64,000 nt of DNA from Streptomyces antnestii (GCF_004005495.1 NZ_RZYA01000030.1:1-64000); one strand, 5' to 3'; counted from the first letter of the stretch, positions 43,834 to 52,639 are shown. Made by a program: numbers and translations. The notes: generated from the sequence alone by a model not told the origin.

Positions 43834-44990
43834 CGCCAGGCCCCTCGAGGGGCCCCGCCGGACCAGGAGCGACGGCAGGCCCCTCGAGGAGCCCCGTCGG
43901 ACCCGGAGCGACGGCAGGCCGCTCGAATGGTCCCTTCCCTGAGCGTGCGCGCCCCGAAAAACCGGCCCCGGGGCGCGCGCATCAACGTGGCTGGAGGGTG
44001 CGGCTGGCAGCATTGCTGTCCGCTCTCGGGCTCCTGCTGACCGTGACCACCGCGGTGACCAACGCCCCGTTCGCGCCGGGCCTCCTGCACCCCGGCGCCG
44101 CACCGACCGCCCTGCCCGCGCCGCACTACCCCGCCACCACCCGCCTCTATGCGGCCCCCGACACCCCGGCCGCCCTGTGGGTACGCGAGCACTCCGGGGA
44201 TCCCCGGGCGCGGGTCCTCGCCGGGCGCATCGCTTCCAGGCCGCAGGCGTCCTGGTTCACCGACCCCGATCCGCTGAAGATCGAGGGCCAGGTGCACGCC
44301 GTGGTCGACGCCGCCCGGGCCCAGCGCGCGCTGCCGGTCCTGGTCGCCTATGCCGTGCACCGCCGCGACTGCTCCGGACACAGCACCGGCGGCACCGGCG
44401 GCGCCGCCGCCTACCGTGCCTGGATCGAAGGCTTCACCCGCGGCATCGGCACGGCGCGGGCGCTGGTGATCCTCGAACCGGACGCGCTCGCCCTCACCGA
44501 CTGCCTCAGTGGCCGCGAGCGGCGCGAACGGTTCGCGGCGCTGTCCTACGCGGGCCGGATGCTGCACGACGGCGCCCCGTACTCCCGGGTGTACTACGAC
44601 GCGGGAAACTCCGGCTGGCATCCCGCCCCCACCATGGCCGGCCGCCTCAGGCATGCCGGCGCCACCCGGTACGCGGACGGCATCGCCCTTAACGTGTCGA
44701 ACTTCAACCGGACCCGCGACGAGATCCGCTACGGCCGCTTGGTGCTGCGGGACCTGGGCGTCTCGCGCCTGGGCATGGTGATCGACACCAGCCGCAACGG
44801 CGCCGGCCCGGCCCGGGGCCATCACGCCTGCGATCCTCCCGGCCGGCGGCTGGGGCAGCCCCCCACGACCGGCACCGGCGTCGCCGGCGTCGACGCCTAC
44901 CTGTGGGTGAAACCCCCCGGTCAGACCGATGGCTGCACCGCGGCAGCGGGAACCTTCGACGCCCAGTACGGCTACCTGCTGGCCCGGTGA
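43788..44990 (+). CDS. GH6 glycoside hydrolase (cellulase-like)
   Basis: Protein of 400 residues; the start at 43788, inside the subtilase-like gene, is uncertain. A repetitive Pro/Gly N-terminus precedes a membrane or signal helix near 73-90 (LAALLSALGLLLTVTTAVTN). The GH6 core is complete: VAYAVHRRDCS, VILEPDALAL with the catalytic acid Asp, YYDAGNSGWH, IALNVSNFNRT, MVIDTSRNG, and LWVKPPGQTDG. GH6 enzymes cleave beta-1,4-glucan. The short spacing to the inactive subtilase-like gene suggests co-transcription, and the processive GT2 lies in the divergent operon, as GH6 enzymes accompany cellulose-type synthases elsewhere. Confidence 0.85.
   Translation: MVADPPQRHPLGPGVTPGPSRGPAGPGATAGPSRSPVGPGATAGRSNGPFPERARPEKPAPGRAHQRGWRVRLAALLSALGLLLTVTTAVTNAPFAPGLLHPGAAPTALPAPHYPATTRLYAAPDTPAALWVREHSGDPRARVLAGRIASRPQASWFTDPDPLKIEGQVHAVVDAARAQRALPVLVAYAVHRRDCSGHSTGGTGGAAAYRAWIEGFTRGIGTARALVILEPDALALTDCLSGRERRERFAALSYAGRMLHDGAPYSRVYYDAGNSGWHPAPTMAGRLRHAGATRYADGIALNVSNFNRTRDEIRYGRLVLRDLGVSRLGMVIDTSRNGAGPARGHHACDPPGRRLGQPPTTGTGVAGVDAYLWVKPPGQTDGCTAAAGTFDAQYGYLLAR
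43812..43935 (+). repeat. three tandem repeats of about 40 bp
   Basis: Three imperfect units of the type GGACCAGGAGCGACGGCAGG followed by CCCCTCGAGG. They overlap the end of the subtilase-like gene and the N-terminus of the GH6 protein, where they encode PGATAGPSRSPVG-like units. Confidence 0.75.
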
Positions 44991-45127
44991 CACGGCCACA
45001 CCCCCTTGCCCGGGCGCACGACAGCGCCGGCAGCCGGGGCACCCCCCTCCCCCGCCCCACCCACATCCCCCTCCCTCTCGCCACCCACATCCCTCCTTAT
45101 ATCCCCACATAACGCATATACGCCACT

Positions 45128-45177
45128 AACGGCCGAATTCGGGCTACCTCAATTGAGGTAGCCCGAATTCGGCCGTT
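45128..45177. terminator. perfect 50 bp palindrome
   Basis: 25 bp arms without any mismatch or loop, centred on CAATTG and containing GAATTCGGGCTACCTC. It lies in the 288 bp gap after the GH6 stop and 101 bp before the receiver gene, and is much AT-richer than its surroundings. It may be a terminator for GH6, a regulatory dyad for the receiver/GH5 operon, or both. The flank 45100-45127 is also AT-rich. Confidence 0.75.
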
Positions 45178-45278
45178 TGATGTGTGCTGAAATCACTCGC
45201 CCGTACGGCGATTCGATCACGGCTCCTTCCCTAAATTTGTGGGCATCGCAGAAAAAAGCCCGAAGGAGCCCGCCGCCC

Positions 45279-45620
45279 ATGAAACGAATTCTCATCGTGG
45301 AGCCTCATCCGCAGGTATTGGCGGCTCTCGCCGACCTCGTACAGGACGAGCCCGGATGTGAACTCGTGGGCGCCGTGGCCACCACAGCGGAGGCGTTGTC
45401 GCTGGTCAGCGGTGAAGCCCCGGATGTGGTTCTGATCGACGCGGATACGCCGGACCGGCGGTCCGGGCAGTTCGGTGAACTCCTTCCCACGGCTTTGCTC
45501 GTCCTTCTCACCGCCGCGATCGAACCGCCCAGAGAATGCCCAAAGTCTTCGGCGAAAACACCCACCGTCAGCATTCTCAAGACCGCGATCCCCGAATTCC
45601 TCAGGAGTCTCAGCGCATGA
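45279..45620 (+). CDS. stand-alone receiver-domain protein
   Basis: Protein of 113 residues, ATG at 45279 with GAAGGAG upstream. It is a CheY-like receiver fold: RILIVEPHPQVLAALADLVQ (Glu-Pro where Asp-Asp is usual), Asp in DVVLIDADTPDRR, and LLVLLTAAIEPP. The C-terminal part is short and the usual conserved Lys region is TPTVSILKTAIPEF. With a single acidic residue in the first motif, phosphorylation may be weak. It overlaps the GH5 gene by 4 nt, so a receiver is translated together with a secreted hydrolase, an odd pairing. Confidence 0.7.
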   Translation: MKRILIVEPHPQVLAALADLVQDEPGCELVGAVATTAEALSLVSGEAPDVVLIDADTPDRRSGQFGELLPTALLVLLTAAIEPPRECPKSSAKTPTVSILKTAIPEFLRSLSA

Positions 45621-46876
45621 ATTCCCCCATGGAGAACCACACCGACCAGGCCACGCCCGCGAAGAGGCGAGGTCTCACCCGGCGGCACCTGGTACTCGGT
45701 GCCGCGGGGGCAGCCGTCGCGATCGCCGCGATCGGCGGAACCGTCACCGCGCTCACGGCGAACAACGCCGACGCCTCGGGCAAGGGAAGCCCCGTGAGCG
45801 GCGCCCTGCACACCAAGGGCGGCGACATCGTCGACGCGAGCGGCAAGAAGGTGGTCCTGACCGGCGTCAACTGGTTCGGCATGGAAACCGGCACGTTCGC
45901 CCCGCACGGCCTGTGGAAGCGCAACCTGGACTCCATGGTCCAGCAGATGGTCGACACCGGGTTCAACACGGTGCGGCTGCCGTACTCCAACGAGCTGTTC
46001 GACGCGAAGAGCAAGCCGAACGGCATCGACTTCAAGCAGAACCCCGAGCTCAAGGGCCTCAACGGCCAGCAGATCATGGACAAGGTCGTCCAGAGCATCA
46101 CCCAGCACGGGATGATGGTCATCCTCGACCAGCACCGTCCCGACCAGTGGGGCCAGAGCGAGCTCTGGTACACCGACAAGGTCTCCGAGAGCAAGTGGCT
46201 GTCGGACTGGAAGACGCTGGCCGCCCGCTACAAGAACAACGACAAGGTCATCGGCGCCGACCTGCACAACGAGCCGCGCGGCCAGGCCACCTGGGGCGAC
46301 GGCAACCCCAAGACCGACTGGAAGATGGCCGCCGAGAAGGCCGGCGACACCATCCACTCGGTCAACAAGAACTGGCTGGTCTTCGTCGAGGGCAACGACA
46401 AGTACAAGGACGAGTCGACCTGGTGGGGCGGCGAACTGCGCGGCGCCAAGGACCACCCCGTCAAGCTCAAGGAAGCCGACAAGGTCGTCTACTCCGCCCA
46501 CGACTACGGCCCCGGCGTCTACAACCAGAACTGGTTCATGGACAAGAGCTTCCCCAACAACATGCCCGCCTTCTGGGACAAGCACTGGGGCTTCATGAAG
46601 AAGAGCAACACCGCCCCCGTGCTGCTCGGTGAGTTCGGCGGCAAGAAGAGCACCGGCAACAGCACCGAAGCCGTCTGGCAGAAGAGCCTGATGCAGTACC
46701 TGAAGAAGAACAGCATCAGCTACACCTACTGGTCCTGGAACCCCGACTCCGGCGACACCGGCGGCGTCCTCAAGGACGACTGGACGACCGTGGACCACGG
46801 CAAGCAGGCACTGGTCTCCACCTACCAGACCCCGCTGCCCCAGGCAAAGAAGACTGCAGGCCAGGCCTCGCAGTAA
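45617..46876 (+). CDS. secreted GH5 glycoside hydrolase (endoglucanase-like)
   Basis: Protein of 419 residues. A twin-arginine-type signal lies at 17-50 (RRGLTRRHLVLGAAGAAVAI). The GH5 barrel follows: VVLTGVNWFGMETG, TVRLPYSNELF, LDQHRPDQ, the acid/base Glu219 in DLHNEPRG, and the nucleophile Glu339 in LLGEFGGKK. No carbohydrate-binding module is attached. Cellulase or related beta-glucanase activity is likely. It is coupled to the receiver gene and could trim the polymer made by the GT2 system or digest plant material. Confidence 0.88.
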   Translation: MNSPMENHTDQATPAKRRGLTRRHLVLGAAGAAVAIAAIGGTVTALTANNADASGKGSPVSGALHTKGGDIVDASGKKVVLTGVNWFGMETGTFAPHGLWKRNLDSMVQQMVDTGFNTVRLPYSNELFDAKSKPNGIDFKQNPELKGLNGQQIMDKVVQSITQHGMMVILDQHRPDQWGQSELWYTDKVSESKWLSDWKTLAARYKNNDKVIGADLHNEPRGQATWGDGNPKTDWKMAAEKAGDTIHSVNKNWLVFVEGNDKYKDESTWWGGELRGAKDHPVKLKEADKVVYSAHDYGPGVYNQNWFMDKSFPNNMPAFWDKHWGFMKKSNTAPVLLGEFGGKKSTGNSTEAVWQKSLMQYLKKNSISYTYWSWNPDSGDTGGVLKDDWTTVDHGKQALVSTYQTPLPQAKKTAGQASQ

Positions 46877-46929
46877 ACCCCACCCACCCCCACACACGGC
46901 TGAGGCCGCGGGCCACACGCCCGCGGCCT

Positions 46930-47000
46930 CAGCCGCACACCCAGCCACACCCGGCCCGCGCCATACACGGCCCCAGCCGTACACGGCCCGCGCCGTACAG
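46930..47000. repeat. 16 bp tandem-repeat array, left part
   Basis: About four degenerate copies of CCGTACACGGCCC(CA/GC)G. The array is interrupted at 47001 by the IS-like element and resumes at 49134. Confidence 0.8.
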
Positions 47001-47035
47001 GGCTTCGGCGTAGTCGTGTGACGTCCGTTTCGTGA

Positions 47036-48192
47036 TCACGTGAGTCCGAGGAGGGCGAGCGGTCGAATGGCGTCGCGGGCGTTGCGCCGGAGGCCGGCGG
47101 CGATGCTGCTCTTTCCGGCGAGGCGAAGGGCGCCGATGGCGAGGTTGCGCCAGGTCGCCATGGCGCGGGGTGCGGAGCCGGTTCGCAGCTGGGAGGCGTC
47201 CTCGGCGAACGTCACGTCTCGGACGTGACGCAGGGCTTCGATCTTCCAGTGACTGCGGACCAGCCGGGAGAGCTCGGCGGGTGTGCCCTGTTCCGCAGCA
47301 AGGCTGGTGACCGCATAGACGGTCTTGATGCTGACCTTGCCGGTCTTGCGGCCCATTCGGCGGCGCTTGAGCTGGATGGCCTGGCGGGCACCGGGAAAGA
47401 GCAGGCTGTTCACCGTGCACACCTTGATGCGGCGGATCTCGCCGCGGCCGTGGCCGGTGTCGCGGGTGCGGCCCTGCAGCAGGATCCGCTTCCAGGGAAG
47501 GGATTTGAGCTGCTTGTGGAGCTGCTTGTGGAGCTGCTTGTGGAGCTGCTTGTGGAGCTGCTTGTGGAGCTGCTTGTGGAGCTTCTTCTGGTTCCCTTTC
47601 GCGATCACGATGCAGTGCGCGCCCCGGCCGAGCAGGTAGCTGGCGGGCTCGCGCTGGGTGTGCATGGCGTCGGGGTCACGATCACGCCCGCCAGAAGGTG
47701 GTCGCAGGCGGCGAGCAGATGAATCTTGCGGCCCGTGGCCCTGGCCGCTCCGCGCAGGGTCTTGCCGTCGACCGCCACTGCGTGCATCTGACCGTCGGCC
47801 CCAGCGCGCCGGTCGGCCGGCCAGCGGCCCACCGCCCGGCCCAACGCGTCGCCGTCGATGCGGCCCAGCAGCCGTCGCACCGTCGCCTGCGCTGGCACGC
47901 ACCGCTTTGGGGACAGCGGATCGGGCCGTACGCCAAGGCGCTCCAGGACGGACGGCGGGGCGTCGGTGATCCACTCACCCACCGCCGGCAGGGAGGTCGC
48001 TCCGGCCAGAACCGCGCACGCGGTCAGCGCAAGCACCGCGACCAGAGCGTGCCGTACGCCGCGCGGATCGCGAGGGTCTGGCACCTCGGCCAGTCGCTCC
48101 CGCAGGCCCGGGATCTCCTCAGGTACGGCCCCGGGATGCTCGCGGAGTTGGTCAAAGGCGAGCGGGATCGGCGATGACGCGTCGGCAGGCAC
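47036..48192 (-). pseudogene. ISAs1-family transposase with internal deletion
   Basis: The N-terminal half (LREHPGAVPEEIPGLRERLA, LALTACAVLAGATSLPAVGE, AVAVDGKTLRGA) and the C-terminal half (DAMHTQREPASYLLGRGAHC, IVIAKGNQKKL, LVRSHWKIEALRHVRDVTFA) are in different frames, meeting near 47690 at LLAGVIVT|PDAMHTQ. About 28 residues of the usual family sequence are missing there, so a single non-triplet deletion explains both the gap and the shift. The gene is dead. GTG at 48192 is 3 nt after the HTH stop. Confidence 0.85.
47507..47590 (-). repeat. 12 bp tandem repeat inside the transposase gene
   Basis: Six exact copies and one degenerate copy of GAGCTGCTTGTG, read on the minus strand as repeated HKQL after the KGNQ motif. 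Family members have one such unit here, so this is an in-frame expansion. Confidence 0.9.
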
Positions 48193-48195
48193 GGT

Positions 48196-48417
48196 TCATT
48201 CGCCCGCGGTGTCCTCGGTCTCCCAGCGCAGCAGGTCGCCTGGCTGGCATGTGAGCACCTCGCAGAGGGCGGCGAGCGTGGTGAAGCGCACCGCCTTGGC
48301 GCGGCCGTTCTTGAGTACCGCCAGGTTGGCGGGCGTGATCCCTACGCGGTTCGCGAGGTCGCCCACGGACATCTTCCGCCTGGCCAGCATCACGTCGATG
48401 TCGACGACGATCGGCAT
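48196..48417 (-). CDS. small Xre/YozG-type HTH regulator
   Basis: Protein of 73 residues. MLARRKMSVGDLANRVGITP followed by ANLAVLKNGRAKAVRFTTLA is a Cro/C1-type HTH of the YozG subgroup, ending GDLLRW. Such proteins are nearly always paired with a DUF2975 membrane protein, as here; the start overlaps the DUF2975 stop by one base (TGATG). Probably regulates the pair. Confidence 0.85.
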   Translation of the reverse strand: MPIVVDIDVMLARRKMSVGDLANRVGITPANLAVLKNGRAKAVRFTTLAALCEVLTCQPGDLLRWETEDTAGE

Positions 48418-48908
48418 CAGATCACCTCGTCCAACTCGGCCTGCATCTGCGCCGCTTCGACGTCACGCGCGACGGCCTGGGCGAGCAGCATCCGCAGCAC
48501 AAGCACGATGAGCGCGACCCCCAGGATGGCCACGCCGACCCCGCCCATGATGAGGGTGACGCCCGGGTCGTCCCGCTGGCCCGGCGCATTGAGTGCCGTG
48601 ACCGCGAACCACACGAGGGCAGCCGCGACGATCGCGCCGATCACGATGTCCACGTACCGGAAGGCGGCGTGGGAGAACACGGTTCCGCGTCGCACCATCG
48701 ATACCAGCCGCCATACGCAGACCACGGCGACCTGGACCGAGACCATGCCCAGGATCGTGATCACGCGCAGCGGGGTCAGCGGAAGCGACCCGTCCTCCGG
48801 ATCGCTCCCGGTGACCAACGCCCACACCATCCCGGCCTGTACGAACACGGTGCCGGCGAGCATCACCACGAGCACGGCGCGCAGCGCACCCACTGTCAGC
48901 TTTCCCAT
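48417..48908 (-). CDS. DUF2975 membrane protein
   Basis: Protein of 163 residues from MGKLTVGALRAVLVVMLAGT with four membrane helices; the charged C-terminus (QAVARDVEAAQMQAELDEVI) is typical of DUF2975. An upstream start would add an implausible leader. Coupled to the HTH gene. The family function is unknown. Both genes lie inside the inverted repeats of the IS-like element, so they appear to travel with it. Near 49070 the minus strand also shows a protein-like stretch (LWLSEANFDKSKNLRVYAMP) that I cannot place. Confidence 0.8.
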   Translation of the reverse strand: MGKLTVGALRAVLVVMLAGTVFVQAGMVWALVTGSDPEDGSLPLTPLRVITILGMVSVQVAVVCVWRLVSMVRRGTVFSHAAFRYVDIVIGAIVAAALVWFAVTALNAPGQRDDPGVTLIMGGVGVAILGVALIVLVLRMLLAQAVARDVEAAQMQAELDEVI

Positions 48909-49133
48909 GACCCATCCTCCCATCGAGTTACGATGGAAATCTATCGAATCTCGATAGGCTGAGCAAGGGATGACAGGGAAGGGCTGAGAGGGAGGTGCGC
49001 GGCGGTCTCGCACGATGGCGGGGTACCGCCGCCGCCCCCTCCCATGGCATGGCGTACACGCGAAGGTTCTTGCTCTTGTCGAAGTTGGCCTCGCTCAGCC
49101 ACAAATCGGACGCCATCCGACTACGCCGAAGCC

Positions 49134-49440
49134 TTGCCCCTCCGTACACGGCCCCTCCGGTGCACGGCCCCTCCTTACACGGCCCGCGCCGCACTACGCG
49201 GCCCCTGCGTACACGGCCCCAGCCGTACACAGCCCCAGCCATACACGACCCGCGCCGTACGCAGCCTCAGCCGTACGCGGACTGCTCCGTACGGCGCGGC
49301 CCCAGCCATACACGGCCCGCGCCGTACGCGGCCCCAGCCGTACGCGGCCCGCGCCGTACTACACAGCCTCTCCGGTGCACGGCCCCAGCCGTACACGGCC
49401 TCTCCGTACGCGGCCCCAGCCGTAAGCGGCCCGCGCCGTG
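49134..49440. repeat. 16 bp tandem-repeat array, right part
   Basis: About 19 degenerate copies of CCGTACACGGCCCCAG, alternating with CCGTACGCGGCCCGCG. It runs right up to the stop codon of the GH15 gene. Individual units carry short dyads. There are no conserved spacers, so it is not a CRISPR array. Confidence 0.85.
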
Positions 49441-51360
49441 CTACGCGGCCTGCGCGCGGCCGATCGCCCAGGCCGCGTTGACCAGGCCGATGTGGCTGAG
49501 CGCCTGCGGGAAATTGCCCAGCAACTGCCCTCCCACCGGATCCACTTCCTCGGAGAACAGCCCGACGTCGTTGGCACACGCGGCGGCCCGCTCGAACACC
49601 TCGCGCGCCTGGCTCACCTCCCCCGTCAGGGCCAGCGCATGGGCCAGCCAGAAGGAACACATCACAAAGGCCCCTTCCTCACCCGCCAGACCGTCGTCCA
49701 CCCGCTCATAACGGTGGACCAGCCCGCGCGGGCCCGTCAGCCGCTCCCGCACAGCCGCCACCGTGGCCCGCGCCCGCGGATCGTCCGGCAGGACAAAACC
49801 CGTGATCGGCAGCATCAGCGCCGAGGCATCCAGCAGATCGGAACCGAGCGCCTGACTGTAGGACCCGGCCCGCCTGCTCCAGCCGTGCTCCTCGATCGCC
49901 GTACGGACCTCCGCCCGGGCCACCGTCCAGGCAGGCACCCGGCCGCCCGCATCCAGCTCATCAGCCAGAGCAATGGCCCGATCCAGCGCCACCCAGCACA
50001 TCAGCTTGGAATACACGAAGTGCTGCGGCCGGCCACGAACCTCCCAGATACTGTGGTCCGGCTCCCGCCAGTGCGCCGCCGCGGCATCGGCCAGACTCAT
50101 CAAAAACCCCCGGCCATGAGAATCCAGCCGGCTCACCCGGCCGCGAAACAGATAGGCCGCATCCAACAACTCGCCATAAATGTCGAGTTGACGCTGACGC
50201 CACGCATCATTACCGATACGCACCGGACGGCTGCCACCCCACCCCGACAGATGCCCCAGCGTGTGCTCGGTCAGCTCACGCTCACCACCCACCCCATACA
50301 ACACCTGCAGCGGATTACCGTCAGCCGGCCCTTCCGCGGAAGCCGTACGCGCCATCCACGTGAAAAACGCCTCCGCCTCCCCCGGACAGGCAGCAACCGA
50401 CAACGCACGCAGCGTGAACGACGCATCCCGCACCCACGAAAACCGGTAATCCCAGTTCCGCTCCCCCCCGACAGCCTCCGGCAACGACGTCGTCGGCGCC
50501 GCAACAATCGCACCCGTCGGCGCATACGTGAGCGCCTGCAGAACCCGGCCACTGAGATGCACCGCATCCTGCCACGGCCCCTCATAGCGCTGATTCAACG
50601 CAGCCCACGACCGCCAGGCATCCAGCGTCACCCCCAACGCCCCCTCAATATCCTCCTGACTCCACACCCGCCGCCGCCCACCCACCGGCACATACTGCAG
50701 AGCAAAACCCACCCGCTCCCCCGCATCCAGCCTCAACTGCCCCCGCGCCGTCGCCCGCCCCTCAAGCCGCACCGGCGACGACAGCATCAACGAACCCGAA
50801 CCAAAGGGACACAACAACCCGCCATCAGCCGGCGCCAGCAACGGCCGCACCGCCCCGTAATCCGGCCGCGGCGCAAACTCCACCGCCAGCCTCACCGACC
50901 CCCGCGTGCACTCCACCACCCGCACCAACACATTCGGCACCACACGGCCCAACACCCGGCCACCCTCATTCGGCCCCGCAGCCAACGCATCCGTGACCTC
51001 GACCGTCCCCGAATCGGTACGAAACTCCGTCCGCAACACCATCGTCGGCCCCACATACGCCCGACGCACCGTAAAAACACCCACCGGACGAATCCACCAG
51101 TGCCCCGCCGAACGATCCAGCAACCGCGCAAACAACGACGGCGCATCGAAACGAGGCAGACACAACCAGTCCACCGACCCGTCCCGCGCCACCAACGCCG
51201 CACCCTGGCAATCCGACAACAACGCGTAATCCGCGATCGGCCGCTCCTGCACACCCACCACGCCAGAAACCGGCGAACGAACAGGGCGCCCATTCACCAC
51301 AGAACCCGGTGAGAACGCTACCGAAGCAGGGCCCCTCGTCCATTGAGGGATCTCAGTCAC
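49441..51360 (-). CDS. GH15 glycoside hydrolase (glucoamylase/trehalase-like)
   Basis: Protein of 639 residues from the GTG at 51360, with GGGAGGT upstream. N-terminal beta-sandwich at about 30-260 (YALLSDCQGAALVARDGSVD, WLCLPRFDAPSLFARLLD) and (alpha/alpha)6 barrel from about 290 (GGERNWDYRFSWVRDASFTL, SKLMCWVALDRAIALA, GSYSQALGSDLLDASALMLP). This is the cytoplasmic bacterial GH15 type; substrates in the family are trehalose, starch-type oligosaccharides or glucosyl units. No signal peptide. Long identical-codon stretches (CGC, CCC) match local use. Confidence 0.88.
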   Translation of the reverse strand: MTEIPQWTRGPASVAFSPGSVVNGRPVRSPVSGVVGVQERPIADYALLSDCQGAALVARDGSVDWLCLPRFDAPSLFARLLDRSAGHWWIRPVGVFTVRRAYVGPTMVLRTEFRTDSGTVEVTDALAAGPNEGGRVLGRVVPNVLVRVVECTRGSVRLAVEFAPRPDYGAVRPLLAPADGGLLCPFGSGSLMLSSPVRLEGRATARGQLRLDAGERVGFALQYVPVGGRRRVWSQEDIEGALGVTLDAWRSWAALNQRYEGPWQDAVHLSGRVLQALTYAPTGAIVAAPTTSLPEAVGGERNWDYRFSWVRDASFTLRALSVAACPGEAEAFFTWMARTASAEGPADGNPLQVLYGVGGERELTEHTLGHLSGWGGSRPVRIGNDAWRQRQLDIYGELLDAAYLFRGRVSRLDSHGRGFLMSLADAAAAHWREPDHSIWEVRGRPQHFVYSKLMCWVALDRAIALADELDAGGRVPAWTVARAEVRTAIEEHGWSRRAGSYSQALGSDLLDASALMLPITGFVLPDDPRARATVAAVRERLTGPRGLVHRYERVDDGLAGEEGAFVMCSFWLAHALALTGEVSQAREVFERAAACANDVGLFSEEVDPVGGQLLGNFPQALSHIGLVNAAWAIGRAQAA

Positions 51361-51955
51361 GGCACCTCCCTGAACACGAAGCGGCACCGGCCGACCGGGA
51401 AGGAAACCCGCTGACCCAGCACACACATTCCCTCACCTGAGACCCACCCCCCACACACGAGCAACCAACCCCCACAAAGCACCCCGCCACCCGCCAACGG
51501 CCACCCCCCAACGCCCCCCCACCACCCCGGCAACCCGCCACCCGCCACCCGCCACCCGCCACCCGCCACGATCCGCCTCACGTGCTGGACCGCCTCCCCC
51601 CTGCCGAGTACAAACACCGCCACCACCACACCTCCCAACAGAACCCCGACACACGTCCCACCCCGAACACGGAAGCCCGCCACCAGACCTCCCCGCAGAA
51701 CCCCCACACAGGCCCCACCCCGAACACGTAGCGGATCACAGCCCACCCGCGGACAGCGGAGAAGGACGCACCGTCCGGCCCGCCACCACGCCTCCGGCAG
51801 AACCGCCACACACGTCTGTTGGGCGACGCTGAAAATGCCGACCAGTCCGGCGCTGAAGGTGCCGACGGCGGAAGACGGCATCGCCCCGCCGGAGTGGTCC
51901 CAGCGGGGCGATCGTCGGCGAGGTGCCGCGGTCATCGGCAAGGTGTCGGGAGGGC
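51361..51955. repeat. repeat-rich intergenic region
   Basis: 595 bp without a supported gene. It contains 7 bp CCGCCAC tandem repeats near 51536-51566, three imperfect units of about 50 bp with AGAACCCCCACAC(A/G) between 51630 and 51815, and a block (51540-51630) that recurs near 53140-53215 with the shared strings CCGCCTCACG and CGCCACCACCACACC. Confidence 0.7.
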
Positions 51956-52542
51956 TCAGTCGAACTCCATGCCGAAGCAGGGGTCGGGTTCACCTGTGCA
52001 GGGGTCGATGCCGGAATCCCAGCGTCGCTGTCCCTCCCGCCAGTGAAGGAAATGCGGAGTGGCTTCTCCCCAAAGAGAGGCGCCGCTGAGCGGGCACTCG
52101 TCGAAGCCCATGGTGAACAGACACCGGAGCAACTCCGTCACTCCACCGCCGTAGATCTTCCAGTAGAGCCAGCCGTGCCGTTCCCAGACGATCACCGGCC
52201 ACTTGTCGGGGTCGTCGCCGACGATGAGCCAGCCGACGTAGCCGGCTCCCGAGCCGGCACCCCACACAAGAACGCGGCCAGGACCCGCATCAACCCCGTC
52301 CGATCCTCCTTCGCACTCCCCTGTCTGCCGCACGACGACTGTCTCACCGGCCATGCTTGCGAATCCCGGACCGTCCGGTGACTGCGTGCCCGCTTCGGGC
52401 GTGAGGACGCCCAGCACGTCGCCGATGCCTCCGGCCCCGCATGTGCTCATGAAGGCAATGCAGCCAGAGGGAAAACGACTCCCCAAGCCCGCCGCATCGC
52501 ATCCCAGTCCACCTCCTCATCGGCGCCGTCTTGCAGCGACAT
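51956..52542 (-). pseudogene. SUKH (SMI1/KNR4-like) protein, frameshifted
   Basis: From the ATG at 52542 the frame reads MSLQDGADEEVDWDAMRRAW and GVVFP; after a one-base shift at the AAAA run at 52472-52475 another frame continues CIAFMSTCGAGGIGDVLGVL, then DKWPVIVWERHGWLYWKIYG to a stop. The order helix, GAGGI turn, LGVLTPE and a late W-rich strand pattern is that of SUKH-fold immunity proteins. One frameshift is the only defect, so a sequencing error or a phase-variable switch is possible. No toxin gene is adjacent. Confidence 0.6.
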
Positions 52543-52639
52543 CACCGCCGCGAGTGACGGCGAGAGCCGTTGCTTCAGACGGCAGGCCTCCCCCAGCGCT
52601 GCGCATCATCGGATGCAAGGCATCCAGCGCCACCGACAT

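Larger units (their letters stand above)
47001..49133. mobile_element. ISAs1-like element with passenger genes
   Basis: Bounded by 27 bp imperfect inverted repeats that begin GGCTTCGGCGTAGTCG (47001-47027 and 49107-49133, 24 of 27 matching). Inside are a decayed ISAs1-type transposase, a small HTH gene and a DUF2975 gene, all on the minus strand. It splits the 16 bp tandem-repeat array. I see no target-site duplication. A solo copy of the left repeat lies at 9399-9425. Confidence 0.65.

Noticed and set aside
49134..49440. Possible CRISPR array or small RNA cluster
   Set aside because: Repeat unit of 16 bp with no unique spacers of constant length and no cas genes nearby.
49438..51312. 624-codon open frame opposite the GH15 gene
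   Set aside because: Composition is His/Arg/Pro-rich and it is exactly antisense to a well-conserved GH15 protein.
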